DNA from: Annona cherimola | Taxonomy: Eukaryota; Streptophyta; Magnoliopsida; Magnoliales; Annonaceae | Direction of reading: 5' to 3' | DNA: 64,000 bases | Assembly (NCBI GenBank): GCA_030490835.1 | Contig: CM059972.1 | Span: 7,222,264-7,286,263, forward strand | Part shown: in pieces, positions 22,573-35,718 of the stretch | Layout of the letters: every line of letters starts with the position of its first letter | Numbering within the stretch: the first letter of the stretch is position 1 | Position numbers and translations under genes: made by a program | The notes under the pieces: generated by a model | What the model was told of the DNA's origin: nothing | What the model saw: only the letters and a program-made list of their open reading frames with translations | Database searches by the model: none

Positions 22573-25500
22573 TCAATATGGTTGATACCTGCGGCCACGA
22601 TTACTGTCATTGCTTTGACGTCCCTTGCTGGATCCCCCACCCCTGCTACCACCTCTCTGCTGTGGCTGGGGTGATGGAATTGCAGCTCCTGGCTGCTGCC
22701 TATGAAGCCACAGGAACCAGATGAAATAGTCAGTTAAATGTATTTGAAACAACCAGCCATCAACGACATTTCACCATCCAGCACCATGCACACAGGAGGT
22801 ACATGTTAACAGGCCAAATCTGGAAACATTTTGAACTCATAACCCTCACTGCCTCATTCGACCCTTTCATACAATACAATGATGTAAATCAAGGGTGTGT
22901 TTGGGAAATGAAAAAACTGTTGGAAGAAAAGTTTCTGTAAAAGTTATTAAATTGATTTTAAAAAAATGATGTAATATGACAGAAGTAATGATGAGGTGTA
23001 AAGACAATAAAGTCAAAATAGACAAGTTAGTTGTGTAGGTAATTGCGTACAAATGATAAAAAAAAATTTAGTAGTATAGGAAAATGCGATGAAATAATTT
23101 TGAAGCATAGTAGTTATGGAGAGTGAAAAGTTTTAGTTTGAAAAATTTTTATTAAAAACAAACATGCCCCAGGTAACAAAATGGATCCTTTTAAAGCTAA
23201 AAACAAAAAGCAAGAACAAGAGAAAGCACTCACAGGACATATCCAAGCCGTCCATCAGGCAACAACATTGGAACCATTGCCATGCCAGCAGGAGTTGGCC
23301 CCCTTCCATAAATCATTGGCTGCAAGACAAACATTTTGGCGCCATCTCAACATCAAAAAATTCAAAATACTTGCAAAACAAAAACTGTAAAGCCATCGGT
23401 CCAACACAATGCCTCTCAGAAAATGGTGGCCCGCTAAATACATTCCCAAGCATATAATAAATCATGTCTTTTTCTTTTAAAAAAAAAATGACAAACAAAA
23501 AAACTCCAAAAGAGTAAGCTACCGGTGCAAAGCTTGCAGCTCCATATCCACCAACAGCACCATAGGCACCTGGCAGCCCATAGCCAACACGTGGGGGAAA
23601 GCTTGGGAGTAGTGCAGCCTTTTGCCCTCCATCCGACTTCCGTTGATCTGCCTGTGGCTTGGCAAGGGAACACTCAAGCACTTGACCTGTAGAACAGCAT
23701 AAGGGTGCCAGGTCAATATTTGTTCTTGGGTGAAGTGTAAGGAAAAAAGGTTCATTGATTAATCTAGAGATCATCTGCTGGCGGCAGCCATAAAACTTCA
23801 GATTTATATTTAACCACGTAAATTCACATGCAAATTTTTCTTTTGGAAAAAAGAATATACTTGAATGGAATTTGAATACTTGACCTTTGTCAAACATTAA
23901 CCCTAAAAATAGAAAAAGATTGTGGCGAGGGACAATTCAGAGAGTTGAACCATCAACCTCCCGGACTACAGCGCCCTTAGACTGATTCCAATTGAACCAT
24001 TTCAATTCAGCAATGTTGTCCAATTTTAATACACCAGAATGGGCAAATGGGAGACTGTACAAGAAATATCCAAGAGTTCAACATGGACAATTTTCTAATA
24101 ATGGGCATAAGAGCTTTAGTATGACATGGGAGCTCTGGGAGATCTCCGAGAGCTTTACACGTGACAATTTACAATTTTCTCTGGAATCATAATGGGCACA
24201 ACAAGGTCTTCTTCAGTCCTCACTACAAACATTCAGATATTCTCCCAATTTCTTTTGCACCAAAGAACTATTAATCACCTATCCACGAATGCAAAGAATT
24301 GGTTCTCGAGAGGTCTTCATTAGATGATATGTTGCTAGAGCTAGAAGAACCACCAGAAGAAAGTATGTTTCTGATGAGAAGACCAACTAAGATTATTGAA
24401 TAATTTACCTTGTTCGATAATTTAAGTGTTGAGAAGCTTGAAATTTAGAAGATTTGAAGAAAGAAATGGAAATTTGCTTTCAAGATTGAAAACGCCTTAC
24501 AAGAAAGATGGTAAATTTTCAATATCTATCGGCTTATCGCAGAGAATAAAATCTGCAACAATAAAATGAATTTCCATATTCGCCGTTAAAGTTGAAGCCT
24601 ACGGAGCATATAGTAAGAATGGGGGAAGAGAGAAGAATCAAGTCATGTTTTCTTAAGCATTACCCACTAATGAGCTACCAGTTTGATGTGTTTAGCTAAA
24701 TTATCAACTTTTGCCTAAGATGAAAAGGGTGAGTTACAAAAGGTGACATAGGTATGAACTGCTCAACAGAACTCAAAGAAGAGTTTTCCCAAGCCAAGGA
24801 AAATGATTCAACAATCAATAAGGTTAACTTTATTTCATGCCTATTTAATTTAACTTTATTTCATGCCTATTTAATAATTTAGTTATTTGATCGCTTTATT
24901 AAAAAAATTTAATGTAAGCATTGAGTGATTAAAACATAGATCAACTTGCTCAATGGTTTATATCAGTATTTCATTTATTTTATTTAAGATCTTTATACAT
25001 AGACAATTACATTATATTTTATTCTCTGTCTATGTTCTCTATTGATATTTATTCATCCAAAAAATGTATACCCAACTTATTTTAAAATATTAGATACAAC
25101 TAAATTAGTTTGGCTTCATTTAAAAATTAGTTTCATAACTTCACGCTTTCAGGAATCTTCAAAACATTAGATATAACAACAGATGTAATTTCTACCATAT
25201 GAACCATCAGGACACAGTATTACTAGATAAGCAGCTCTGATGCAATCATAGTACATGAAAAGAGAAAAAGAAGGATAGATGGTATTTCCTTGAAATAATA
25301 ATAGCAGAAAAGCTAAATAAGAAGACATTTACCATCTAATTCATACTTCTCAGTATTCTTAAGTGCTTTCATAGCACTTGACCTCTCAGAAAAATGGACA
25401 AAACCAAATCTGCTCTTTTCCTGTCCAGGCTTGGCAGATGGAAGCACGACTTTTGTGATCTCTCCATGGCGCTCAAATAGCTCCCTTAACTGATCTTGTG

Positions 25501-28500
25501 TCACATTCTTTGGCAAATTTTTTACATAAATTGCCTTCACCTGTTGGGGTGGGAAAAAAAAAAAGGAAACAAGAAAAAAGAGGATGAAATTCAGGACATT
25601 CCCATACCCATTCAACAGACACAGCATCCCTAATCAAGAGTCACGATTGAATTGTTAAAACAAGTGAAAGCTTTCCTTACTGTTGATGTGATGCAGAAAA
25701 ATGGAGTAAGCTGCTTATTAAGATTTTCATTATGTGCATGGGGGTTGAATTGTTAAAACAAGTGACAGCTTTCCTTACTGTTGATGTGATGCAGAAAAAT
25801 GGAGTAAGCTGCTTATTAAGATTTTCATTATGTGCATGGGGGTTGAATTGTTAAAATAAGTGACAGCTTTCCTTACTGTTGATGTGATGCAGAAAAATGG
25901 AGTAAGCTGCTTATTAAGATTTTCATTATGTGCATGGGGGTGAAACCAGTATGGAATCCATAAATCATAATGCTTACCGGAACCTGAAAATAGCATACCT
26001 GTGAAGCTGATGAAGAATCAGCACTCTTGGGATCAGCCCAACTGACTGTTGGAGCATTGTTGTCTAGCTTGAATTTTGGATTTAACATTTTTTGCCTCGA
26101 ATACTCAGCACATGAATGGTTATAATACTCAATAAAAGCAAACCCACGGTTTCTGCTAGAATTTTGTGGATCCTGCCATGGCAATATGGTAGAATTCAAG
26201 ATGACAAATCACATAAAGCCAAAGAAAGGACATCCGAAGGCAAAAGGCAGAACAAAAGGCTTTTGAAATCATGTTATCAGGAATTAACAGATTGATTTTT
26301 AAAATTATTCAAAAAAAAAAAAAAAAAAAAAAAAGCATTGGTCTTTTGGTGAAGGAAAATGAAATTTTCATTTGGCAACATAAAGAAATGATGACGAAAT
26401 TATTAAGCAATCAATAACATCAAATCTCTACCGTGAACATCACAAATATCAGAGACTCAAGACTTTACACCAGGGTAAAAGCTAATCCCTGAATGATTAA
26501 TAAGGACCCAAAATTATTCTAACCAAGTCCCAGCACCTGGACATTTTCATCAAGGATTTTCATGGAACGGCCTTCTATGAAAATTTTGCAAACAGACCTT
26601 TTTTACTGAAAATTTTCATGAGTGATTCCCAGCTATTTGAAAGTTTGCAACTAAGCCCCAGAAATTGGATTGGGCAAATAAGGGTAAATTAACAAAAAAC
26701 CAATCACACTCCAAAGAACCATATCCCTCTAAAATGTGAGTATCTAATTAAGACTTGATCATTTAAATCCAACAGAGGAAAACACCATAATCAGGCAACT
26801 GAGCAAATGATAGTTCCTCACCTTCAGCAGTTCCACACTTGTAACCCCAGGACCAACCTCTTTCACAACCTTATTTAAATCATCCTCCACCCAGTTTCTA
26901 GGAACATTACCAATGAACAACCGATGCTTTGCTTGGGATGAAGAACACTTAATCTTTTTTCCCTGAAGCATAAAATTGATAATCCAGTCAGCACTCAAAA
27001 TGAATTTTCTCTTGAAAAGGGTTGCATGTAAATGGATAAATAGTATTGCTAAAAGCTAAACATCAACCTGAGTAAATTTTTTTGGAGGATTTGGTCAAGT
27101 GAAGAAATTTTTAATGTACATATGTATCAATGGCCTAACTTTGGTTGATCAAATAGTAATGATCTTTTCCTCCAACAAATGAACACTAGAGGAATGTCTT
27201 TTAGTCCAACTCTAATGAAAGAACATGCAATTATAAGCCAGTTAACTAGAAAGTGACAGGAAAGCCCTGCAAACTACTAGTTCGGATTTCTTTCCATGAA
27301 ATTCTAAAAGGACATTTTTTGCTTTGGCTAGGTAGTATAAGCCATCTACACGATACACAGAGTACTGAGGGACTGGAAGCTGAGTTCTACAAAAAGGACA
27401 CAACCTTCATCAAAGAAATTTTTAGTTCCAGAATCCACCCATCATAAACCTATGAATACATATTTATCATGGACGATGATAATAAAAGCCAAGACATTCC
27501 ATAGAACCTGGATGTGTGGCATGTGCCTAGCTATATTGACTTCTATCCTTGCTTTATTCAGGGGTTATTTTGTCTATATTGCTGTGTTTACACTTTGGCT
27601 ATAGATGGAAGAAAGGACTCCCACCCCTTCCCATCTCCTTCAATGTATTATGACAATTAGATTTCTATTGGTATGCTTTAGTGATTTTTATTTATGCATT
27701 GGATAGTTATGTTCTTAAAAGTCGGTGTAGGATTTCCGCTTGCCTTCTTTCCTGTCTCCTTCCTACTATATCCATACTTTTATCCTCCACATTGAGAGGG
27801 TATACTCTTTCTACTAATATTTCCCTATTCCACATCTTATTCCCTTTGTCGTGCTTTACTGACAAATAAATGGACCACAGCAACAGGATGCAAATTTTTC
27901 AATGGCTGAAACAGGGTATTCGTTATTTTATTCCACGTAACTTCGTTTTGAGAACTAGATCTCTCACTTTGCCGCCTATCAAATGGACACTTTATGAACC
28001 ATAATGACAGAAGGATTGTAGAAGATAAATTTAATGTTTAAACTTTCAACCAATATCGGGAGATTGTCACTCTCTTGAGATGAAGATTAAAAAGATTTAT
28101 CGCATAGATGCATCATCAAAATATTATTTAATGAAATCATTACAAAATATATTGGAAAAGCATCAAGAAACAGGATGCCACACATGAAAAGATGACCAAT
28201 CAAGTAATTTGGTTTCAGTGCTGAATAATTGAGTACAGGAAATTTTACAATTTAGGAGAATACTGGCCTCCATTATAAGTGCATAGTGTTCATGCATGCA
28301 AACATAAAAAAATACAAAAGATAATGCTATTTGGAGTTTTGGACTCAAACAAATTATGTACACTACCTTGAACTCTTTCTTGTTGAGGTCCTCAATAGCC
28401 TTGGAAGCAAGATCCTTTGTTCGGAAGGTCACAAAAGCATACCCCTTGTTCTCCGCAGAATCCTTGCCTTTCATGATTCTAACCTGTCATCACAAGAACT

Positions 28501-29022
28501 TTTAAGTAAATGGAATATATTCAAGGAATTCTACGAGCCAGTAACCAATAAACGAATACCAACCTCAGTAACTTCTCCAATAGACTCGCAAAAGCCCCTT
28601 AAATCATCTTCAGATGCATCATGTGGAATACCACCAACATAAACTTCTGAACCATGAGGAGGAAGAGCAAGAAGCTCGGCATGCTTTCTGCTCTCATCCT
28701 CATCCTTCTCATCTACAGATTTCATCTCTACATCACCATCAGGGCTTCCTTCCGCATCTGTCCCATTTGGAGCAGCAGCCTCATCTTCCTCTTCCTCTAC
28801 TTCTTCCTCTTCCTCCACTTCCTCTTCTTCTACCTCCTCTTCCACTTCCTCCTCCACTTCCTCGTACTCAATCTCTTCCTCAGGAACATTCTCGTCATCA
28901 AAGGCCACCTGCTCTTCAGGTTCATCTGGCCTTTCAGGTTCAGCTGGCTTTTCAGATTCAGTTGGCTTTTCAGGTTCAATTGGCTTTGGAGATGCTGCTA
29001 CTTTTGCTTTTGGCCTCGGCAT
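22573..29022 (-). CDS. LIF2: LIF2-like / hnRNP-Q three-RRM RNA-binding protein (8 exons, 491 aa)
   Basis: Exons in transcript order are 29022-28564, 28483-28367, 26962-26822, 26172-25999, 25540-25333, 23686-23523, 23319-23234 and 22699-22573. All introns are GT-AG and every phase matches. The N-terminus has EKP-type repeats and a long Glu tract (about 39-80). RRM1 has VYVGGI (127-132) and KGYAFVTF (166-173). RRM2 has LFIGNV (207-212) and RGFAFIEY (248-255). RRM3 has IYVKNL (301-306) and SRFGFVHF (340-347). The tail is Gly/Arg-rich and ends GRRYQPY. This architecture and the LQQPG and GRRYxPY endings match Arabidopsis LIF2 (LHP1-interacting factor 2) and relatives, which are nuclear proteins acting in chromatin and RNA regulation. 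The start is the only ATG ahead of the acidic region and lies 10 bp after a 3' splice site, implying a 5'UTR intron. Confidence 0.93.
22893..23170. mobile_element. Tourist-like MITE in intron 7 of the LIF2-like gene
   Basis: Begins GGGTGTGTTTGGGAAATG and ends AACAAACATGCCCC. It carries the family core ATAGACAAGTTAGTTGTGTA. The flanks CAA and CAG could be a mutated 3-bp target duplication. It lies wholly between the splice sites of intron 7 (22700-23233), ending 64 bp from the donor. Confidence 0.75.
23925..24005 (-). mobile_element. Possible SINE-like unit in intron 5 of the LIF2-like gene
   Basis: On the minus strand ATGGTTCAACTCTC (near 23942-23955) resembles a B box and AGTCTAAGGGCGC (near 23968-23980) a weak A box. 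The spacing is shorter than ideal and the ends are undefined. Confidence 0.3.
25647..25940. repeat. 98-bp tandem triplication in intron 4 of the LIF2-like gene
   Basis: Three almost identical units start at 25647, 25745 and 25843. Each contains TTGAATTGTTAAAA, TTCCTTACTGTTGATGTGAT and ATTATGTGCATGGGGGT. Only two or three base differences are visible among copies, so the expansion is recent. The array lies between exon 5 (ending 25540) and exon 4 (starting 25999). Confidence 0.95.
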
Positions 29023-31214
29023 CTTGTGTGTCTAACAGAAATTTGCAAGGCAGCTGTGAAGGAAACACAGCAGCCAGAAGCATTTGCAGAAGGAAGTGTA
29101 CAAAGGTGGAAAGGAGGAAAAAAATGAAAGGCCAACAGGAGTCGCAGAGTAAGAATATTGAATGAACCAGTGCCATGACAAATGGCTCCAAGGAGTTCAA
29201 AGTGAAAGATTTGTGCAGGGGTCATATACGAAGAGAACTAAAAGAGATAGCCAACAGAGATTCCAAATGATAATCAAAGAGGATGATGCTCAACAGGTGC
29301 AAATTGAAGAAAAGAGAATAGCGCAACATAGACACTGGACTGCCGCACAAATCTAGTCGCCAGTTTATGTGTTTAATATCGAAATCGCAAAGAGTTCAAT
29401 AAGAAAGAAAAAGAAAAAGCAGCAAAATAAGAAATGAGAAATAGGCAAATAAATGGAAAGACCAAGAATACAGAATTCTATTGTTTTGAAGTAAATGGAG
29501 CTGCGATGTTATGGTCATCTAAGCAAAACACAAAGAACTCCAGAAGACAGACACAAAATGTAGACATGAACATCCAATTAGGAGACAAATATCCATAAAA
29601 GAATCACAATACATGTCAAATAATCGCAACTTGTACCCAAAGTTTATGAGAATATTTCAAAACTAAGTTTACGGCTTTCTTGCCTTTTTTTTTTTGGGAT
29701 CGAGGGCTTTCTTGCATATTTAACATACTTAAAAACAGAATCGAGCGTTGATCCATATTTGAACACAGTTCGGTCCCTATGCTTCTGGATCTGACTGCAA
29801 CGAATACAAGCATTACATCACAACCAGTATGCTCAACTTTGAGAAAACTGTTGGCTACAGAAAATGATGTAAGGATCCAGGCTAGGACAGATAATAAAGA
29901 TGGATTCGGTTATAGGTTTGATAGATTTAGTTTTAATGCATATCTGCGTCCGCCTCTGCATTTGGATACATAACAGGTGTCCTTCATGAAGTTTTAAATA
30001 ATAAGGAATTCAATGATAAAAATGGGATACAACTTAAAGATTTTTAGCTAGAGTAAAACATAGCACTTTTGTTTTGAAGTCTCTGAACCAAAATTCATTC
30101 TGGTTTATTCAAATGCAGGACATGGATATCACATCAGGAAAGATGTTCGGAAATCCAAACACTTGAGAACAAACCATACATCATCCAGGGATTAAACACC
30201 GTGTTTGTAACTGTTTATGTATTCTTCTCTACAACAGCCCTTGATGAGATCAACAACCTTGTTATATCCACTGCATGACAAGAGGCAAGATAGTAGTCAT
30301 CCTAATTTTTTAAGTTCTCACCTCACGGATAATAAGCTGATGTTTGGTTCAAAAGGGTTTTTAAGGGGCAGAAAGCACATCAAACAGACAAATCCTTGCA
30401 AGAATGCCACTCCAAGGGTAAGTAAATCTCTAGGCATTATAGTTAATTTTTCACAAGAGATGGTGGCAACACAATGTTTCGGAATCAGACAACCTGGAAT
30501 CTTCAAAGGCCGTGGCAGAATAACTTCATAGGAAGTCTCAGAAAATACTCATTGAAATGCTTCGGGAAATTTTTTTTAGGCCATTTTTTTAATTTGGAGA
30601 GTTCTTGCTTTCAACCAAAATGCATAGATTTAGTGGGCAATGCGAGGCCAAAGGGTGACTTTACTGAAAGCTCACTGTTAAGCAAAATTTTCTATGTGAA
30701 CTGCTTCCTTCATAAAAATTAAACAATTTATTCTTTAATCAGAAATAAGATTGGAGAATCTAACAGAATATAGTCAGCTTCCTATCTAGATAAAGGTCTT
30801 GCTGAAAGGCTCAAAGAATCACGGGAACCCCGTTTCTCGAAATAACCATCTAACTCCATCAACCCAACTTATAACCCAAAAGTGTTCTAATCGCATGTCA
30901 GATCTTTGAAAGGAACTTTTTTTTTTTTTGTATTATTAGATTGAACTTTTAGCTGAACTAGGCACCAGAACAAACCAAATGCCAAAGCATTCTTGAACCA
31001 TCCCGAGAGCATGAACAGGCGGATTTTTTGTATAAAAACTTCAAATAAGCACACGCATTAGCAAGTTTATAAATAAATAATGGGTTTTCTCATTTATCAA
31101 GAGCTAAGTCATGGAAATCTTAAAGAGACGAGCAATCTTGGGCAGCTCAGGAGCTACCCGAATATTCTAAGGGGGAAAGAAAAAAACTGCAGCGACGCAG
31201 GAAAAGGAGAATAC
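29023..31214 (-). other. Presumed 5'UTR intron of the LIF2-like gene
   Basis: A 3' splice site (TTTCTGTTAG on the minus strand) lies just upstream of the start codon, and a donor (CTGCCG|GTATTC) is at 31215/31214. Between them no coding sequence is recognised; ORFs are short and unrelated to known families. A large leader intron of about 2.2 kb is plausible for a housekeeping-type gene. Confidence 0.5.
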
Positions 31215-31450
31215 CGGCAGTCGACTTCGAATAAATGATAAAAACAGTCGTTTGAAGGAAGGCGTGCAGGAAGATCAATTCTTCGGTGTTCCTGGCTCGT
31301 ATGCTTCCGAATTTCTTCGACCCAATTTCCTTATCTTAAACCCTATCGCCTTGCGATTGTTAGCGGGGCGGAGAGGCGAGAAATAGGGGTCTGCAGCTAG
31401 AAAGAAGTGTTTGAAAGTCCGACCTTTCGCACCCGTATCTGAGGAAAAAG
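31215..31450 (-). promoter_or_regulatory. Presumed 5'UTR exon and promoter of the LIF2-like gene
   Basis: A GC-richer block on the minus strand ends in the donor CTGCCG|GTATTC. It contains ATAGGGTTTAAG (about 31337-31348), a telo-box type AAACCCTA element common in promoters and leaders of plant RNA- and translation-related genes. No TATA box is evident. The transcription start and upper boundary are estimates. Confidence 0.5.
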
Positions 31451-31930
31451 GGCAAATTTACGGGACTTAGGGTTCCCCTCATACCGTTGTCGCCACGTGT
31501 GCGTTTCGCACCACTTTCGATATCTGGAATGGAAGAGGGACGTTTGGAAGGAGGGTGAAACTTGTGTGGGAAACGATGGCGGCGTGGATTTCAAGATACT
31601 TCGTTAATTAATCAATTATTATATTTTTAAAAAATTTATCATTATATTCTAATTATTTTTTTCATCAACTATCTTTTAACAAACTTATTTATTTCAACTT
31701 TACTTTTATCATTTTATATCAACCATACAATTTTAAAAATATTTTATTTTTCTACTCCCACCGAATACTACATTTTTCACAACTTTTACATTCTCAAACT
31801 CCCCTAGTGTTAAATGCTAAATAGTAGTGTAGCTTGCTCGGATCTGCTTCAAAGTTAAAATGAGGAATAGCATGTTAGTGTGGGTTTGGGGGAGGAGCCG
31901 GCAGGGAGTGGGTGGGGTTGTGTTCTGGAA

Positions 31931-32615
31931 GGGCGTGTTTTGAAAATAATAAAACTTTTAGATTGCAAATTTTTAAGTAATTCGTAAAAAAAATAAGGTA
32001 AAATTTTTAATTTAAATAGAATAATGTGATATGATATGGGTATTAATGATTAATAAAGAGAATAAAATTAAAATTAATTAATTAATTATATAGAGATGAG
32101 TGATCATTTTAGCCCGGGCTAAGTAAATATCTCGCTTAGCCTACCTTAAAAAATTTATTTACAACAACTTTTTTTACTTGTTTCTTTGTGCACTTGTTTA
32201 TCTAAGTGTATTTAACATATGGACAAAGTTTTATCATTTTTAAATATGTTTATTTATTTTTTAAGATTTTTAAACATCTATGTGTATATATGTATTTAAA
32301 ATAACTTTTTTTAAACAAAATTTAAAAAATATATACACATATCCAAAAATGTTAAATTTTGATTTATATATTAAATACACTTAAATAAACAAGTGTATGA
32401 AGAAAAAAGCAAGAAAATTTTGTTTTAAATAGGACTTTTGAAATGGACTAATTGAGGCATTTACTTAACCCGGGTTAACCGAATCATTTCTCTATATATA
32501 AATGATTAAAAAGTAAGATATATGTATAGAAAGATACAAAAATGATTAAAAATATAATAATTATGAAGAGAGAAAAGTTTTAGCGTTATATTTTTTTCTT
32601 ATTGTCAAATTCACC
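31931..32615. mobile_element. Tourist-like MITE interrupted by a MULE-type MITE
   Basis: The left end is GGGCGTGTTTTG and the right end TTGTCAAATTCACC. The family core is split: sequence up to AATTAATTAATTATATA lies left of 32093, and its continuation AAATGATTAAAAA lies right of 32492. Removing the insert restores a normal element of about 285 bp. Confidence 0.65.
32093..32492. mobile_element. MULE-type foldback MITE (400 bp) nested in a Tourist-like MITE
   Basis: The ends GAGATGAGTGATCATTTTAG and, reversed, GAGAAATGATTCGGTTAACC match the families at 7569 and 11208, as does the arm core TATCTAAGTGTATTTAACAT. Flanks are TA-rich (TTATATA and TATATATA), so the target duplication is not unambiguous. 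Confidence 0.75.
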
Positions 32616-32861
32616 TCATCTAAAAAATGATAAAACTTTTGAATGAAAAACTTTTAAAGTGAAACTTTTTTAAATGAGAAAAAATGATATTAAAATAGAT
32701 AAATTAGTTGTACAAGTAATTGTGGAGAAATGATTAAAAAATATAATAGTTTATATAGAAAAATGTGACAAATAATTGAAAAATATAGTAGATGTGGAGA
32801 CATAAATGTTTTAAATTGAAAAGATCTGTGTACGAAATTTTACTTTCAAACAAACACACCC
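32616..32861. mobile_element. Second, adjacent Tourist-like MITE
   Basis: Carries the core ATAGATAAATTAGTTGTACA and the right end CAAACAAACACACCC. The left end is degenerate and abuts the preceding copy. Confidence 0.6.
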
Positions 32862-33034
32862 TACTAACAGTAAAAGTGTATTTTAATTCATCAATATAAC
32901 TAGCAATTTAATGAGAAATTTTTCAAATACAAAATTTCATAATACATTGTGCTAAACTACTAATCATCCCTTTACTGTGGTTCAAGCCAACCAAGAATAT
33001 TTGCCTTTATTATAAATGTGTTCTAAGTTTGGCC

Positions 33035-33125
33035 ACCAAGGCAATGTCTTGGTGGTATGGTACATGGGCACACAAGTTATCTATCCAAGTTCAAATCCTA
33101 TTAAGCGAAGGTTAGTTGTTGCGGA
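33035..33125 (+). mobile_element. tRNA-derived SINE-like unit
   Basis: CTTGGTGGTATGG (near 33049) resembles an A box. CCAAGTTCAAATCC (near 33085-33098) is a good B box, about 35 bp downstream. The unit ends before an A-rich run (GGAAAAAAAATAATATATA). Confidence 0.5.
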
Positions 33126-33654
33126 AAAAAAATAATATATATAACACAACTTTATTTTCCGTTCACCTGTTTTTAAAAAAATTTCCGGTCTAACTTATCA
33201 AATATCAGTTTGCAATCACATTTTATAAATACGTCCTAAGACTAAGTTGCAAGAGCGGATGTGCCTACCATCACAACTCACCAGTGGGTTGTGGCCAACA
33301 ATCAAATATATCGCGGTCCATTGAAAAATTATCTTACTTTTACAATTATTTTTTCACATTTTTATAGAACTACTTTGTCAATTTTAAGCCGGAGTAGTTG
33401 TAAGATGGTGATGAATCCTTTATACAGGGACAGATAAAAATGATCATAAGCTCAGAGGCTATGAGTCCCATTATACAAATTTATTCACTTTAACTTAATA
33501 ACTAAAACATGTCATATTATATTTAATTTGAGATTCATTTATAAACTTCTATGAATTCTTTTCTATTTTCAATATAAGATCCGGTCCCGAACCATTACAA
33601 TATGATAATAGTATGATTTATTATATGAATGAGACTTAGAAATCATTTTTTTAG

Positions 33655-33722
33655 TAAACCCAAATGACCATCCAAACTAGGGACGCAATTTTTTAGCAAA
33701 CCCAAATGACCATCCAAACTAC
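33655..33722. repeat. 41-bp tandem duplication
   Basis: AACCCAAATGACCATCCAAA occurs twice, 41 bp apart, with matching T-rich leads. No gene is nearby. Confidence 0.8.
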
Positions 33723-35718
33723 AGGTGTAACTCGGGCTTATGAAATTCAGTAACCCTATTTATAAAATATTAATCCTAGCCCTATTTGTAAAACCTAAAC
33801 TCTAAACCTATTTTTTAAAATTAGATTCAAGTTGAGTTTCGGGTTGAAATTTATGTTGATAAATTTACATGTTATTTAATAATAATAAGTTTAGAATTTC
33901 ATATAAATATATAATAATAACTAATCATATAAGTAAACATTAGTACAATTACAGATATTTTAAAAAAATAGAAATATAAAGAATATTTCTAAAAAAATTA
34001 ATATAAAAAATAAGATAAAGGAATAAAATTAATGAATATAAAAGTAAATGATAGAAATAAAAGATAAATAAAAATAAAAATAATATATTTTATTTATAAT
34101 ATAATTACAATATGTCAAACATCTATTCAAATATAAATATGCAAAATATAAATAAATATTGTTTAAATATTATGTATATAACACATTTTACAGTAAACAC
34201 AAAATGGAAAATCAGGCTTAGGTTTACTTGAACTCTAATTCTATCATATCTGCAAATCGAATTCTTCGAGTTTGGGGTTGAAAAAAAAAATAAGTTTAAA
34301 CACTGTTCGAAATCGAGGTTTGGCAGTCTGGGTTCAGGCTCAACCCAGCCCAAGTTGCATCCCTAATCCCAACACTATAATAAGCTAGTACTTTGCCATC
34401 GGGACATTTTAAAATTGTCATCTCCATAATCACAAAACATAGACAACAAAAAATTAATAGATGAAAACAAGATGCACAACACCTAATCCTAATGCAATGA
34501 GATAAGAGTCGACATTCAACCTTTGTAAAATGTGAGAAGAGGGATGATAAACCTTCATTACGTAATAATTGACCAACTAATTATCATAATTTTAAATCAT
34601 AATCGTTGCAGTTGATGTTGTTACAAGGTTTTGAGATTTTTCACATGTAAATTGGAAACTAATATCTTAAAATGTGAAACAATGATCGATGGACGAATTT
34701 TATCTTTTTTCATCTTAAGTAAAACCAAAAATAACAAGATTTATTAATTTTTTCCTTCACATTCCACCACTCTCCATTTTGATCTCCTCTCGGTATTTCT
34801 CATCCTTGTATTTCACCTCATAGCAAAAAAAAAAAAAAACAAAAACAAAAAATGCAACACTTCTATAACAACACATAATTAAATTTTACATCGAAAAAGA
34901 AAAAGAGCTTTTAAGAATCTATAAGTGTGTATTAGTTTTTTTTACGGGAGGTATTGGTTAAATATAGTCTTACTCGTTTTAAAATTATACGACTAAATTA
35001 TCAGGTTGAAGTAGATAGTACTACACTGCAAGACTTACAGTGATCATGGGTATAGGATCAATTTTTTTGGTTTGTGCGTTATAAATAGCATCATAGCTGA
35101 CTCTTTTTAGTATATGTAGTTCATAACGTTAAAGAGTTGATTAAGTCAATGCAGGTAAAAATATAAAAAATGAAGTTATAGTTCGATAACAAACTAAACA
35201 AAAGTTGGTAACACTCTAACAACACATAATAAAATCCCATATTAGAAATAGGAAAGAGTTCACGGGTTTATAAATAAGTTTCATGTTATATAGTGCAATA
35301 TTTTTAAAAATTGCACAGTTGAGCTATTAGCCAACAGGGATAATATCACTTTATGAAACCTATAGACCCAAGATTATTTTTTGATTTGTGCACTATAATT
35401 TTACTTGTAATATAATTAAAAGCAAATTCCACTTATACTCTTATGCTCTGCACTAATTTCCAAAATGTCCTTAAATTTTCAATAATTTCTCATACATTTA
35501 CATATAGAGGTGTAATTTGTTTGGGTAGGTTCAGTTTGGAGCTAATCCCACCCTTACCCTTTTCCCCAAGCCTCATATACTACCCTATTTTAAGTAAGAT
35601 TGGTTCTATATATATCCTATTTTTCAAGGCTGTATTGGTTTCGGTTCCAATTCGGTCGTTTAAAACAGTATTTTATACTATTAGGATGTTTGTTTTTCAC
35701 AAAAACTTTTTAACTTAA
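33723..35718. other. AT-rich intergenic DNA, no gene seen
   Basis: Only short ORFs with no recognised domain. No inverted or direct repeat could be followed by eye. Confidence 0.5.

Noticed and set aside
24280..24800. Possible decayed coding sequence in intron 5 of the LIF2-like gene
   Set aside because: Fragments such as LLELEEPPEESMFL appear between frequent stops, but no family could be named.
28614..29165. Long plus-strand ORFs (183 and 157 aa) rich in Leu/Pro/Phe
   Set aside because: They are the antisense of the Glu-rich exon 1 of the LIF2-like gene.
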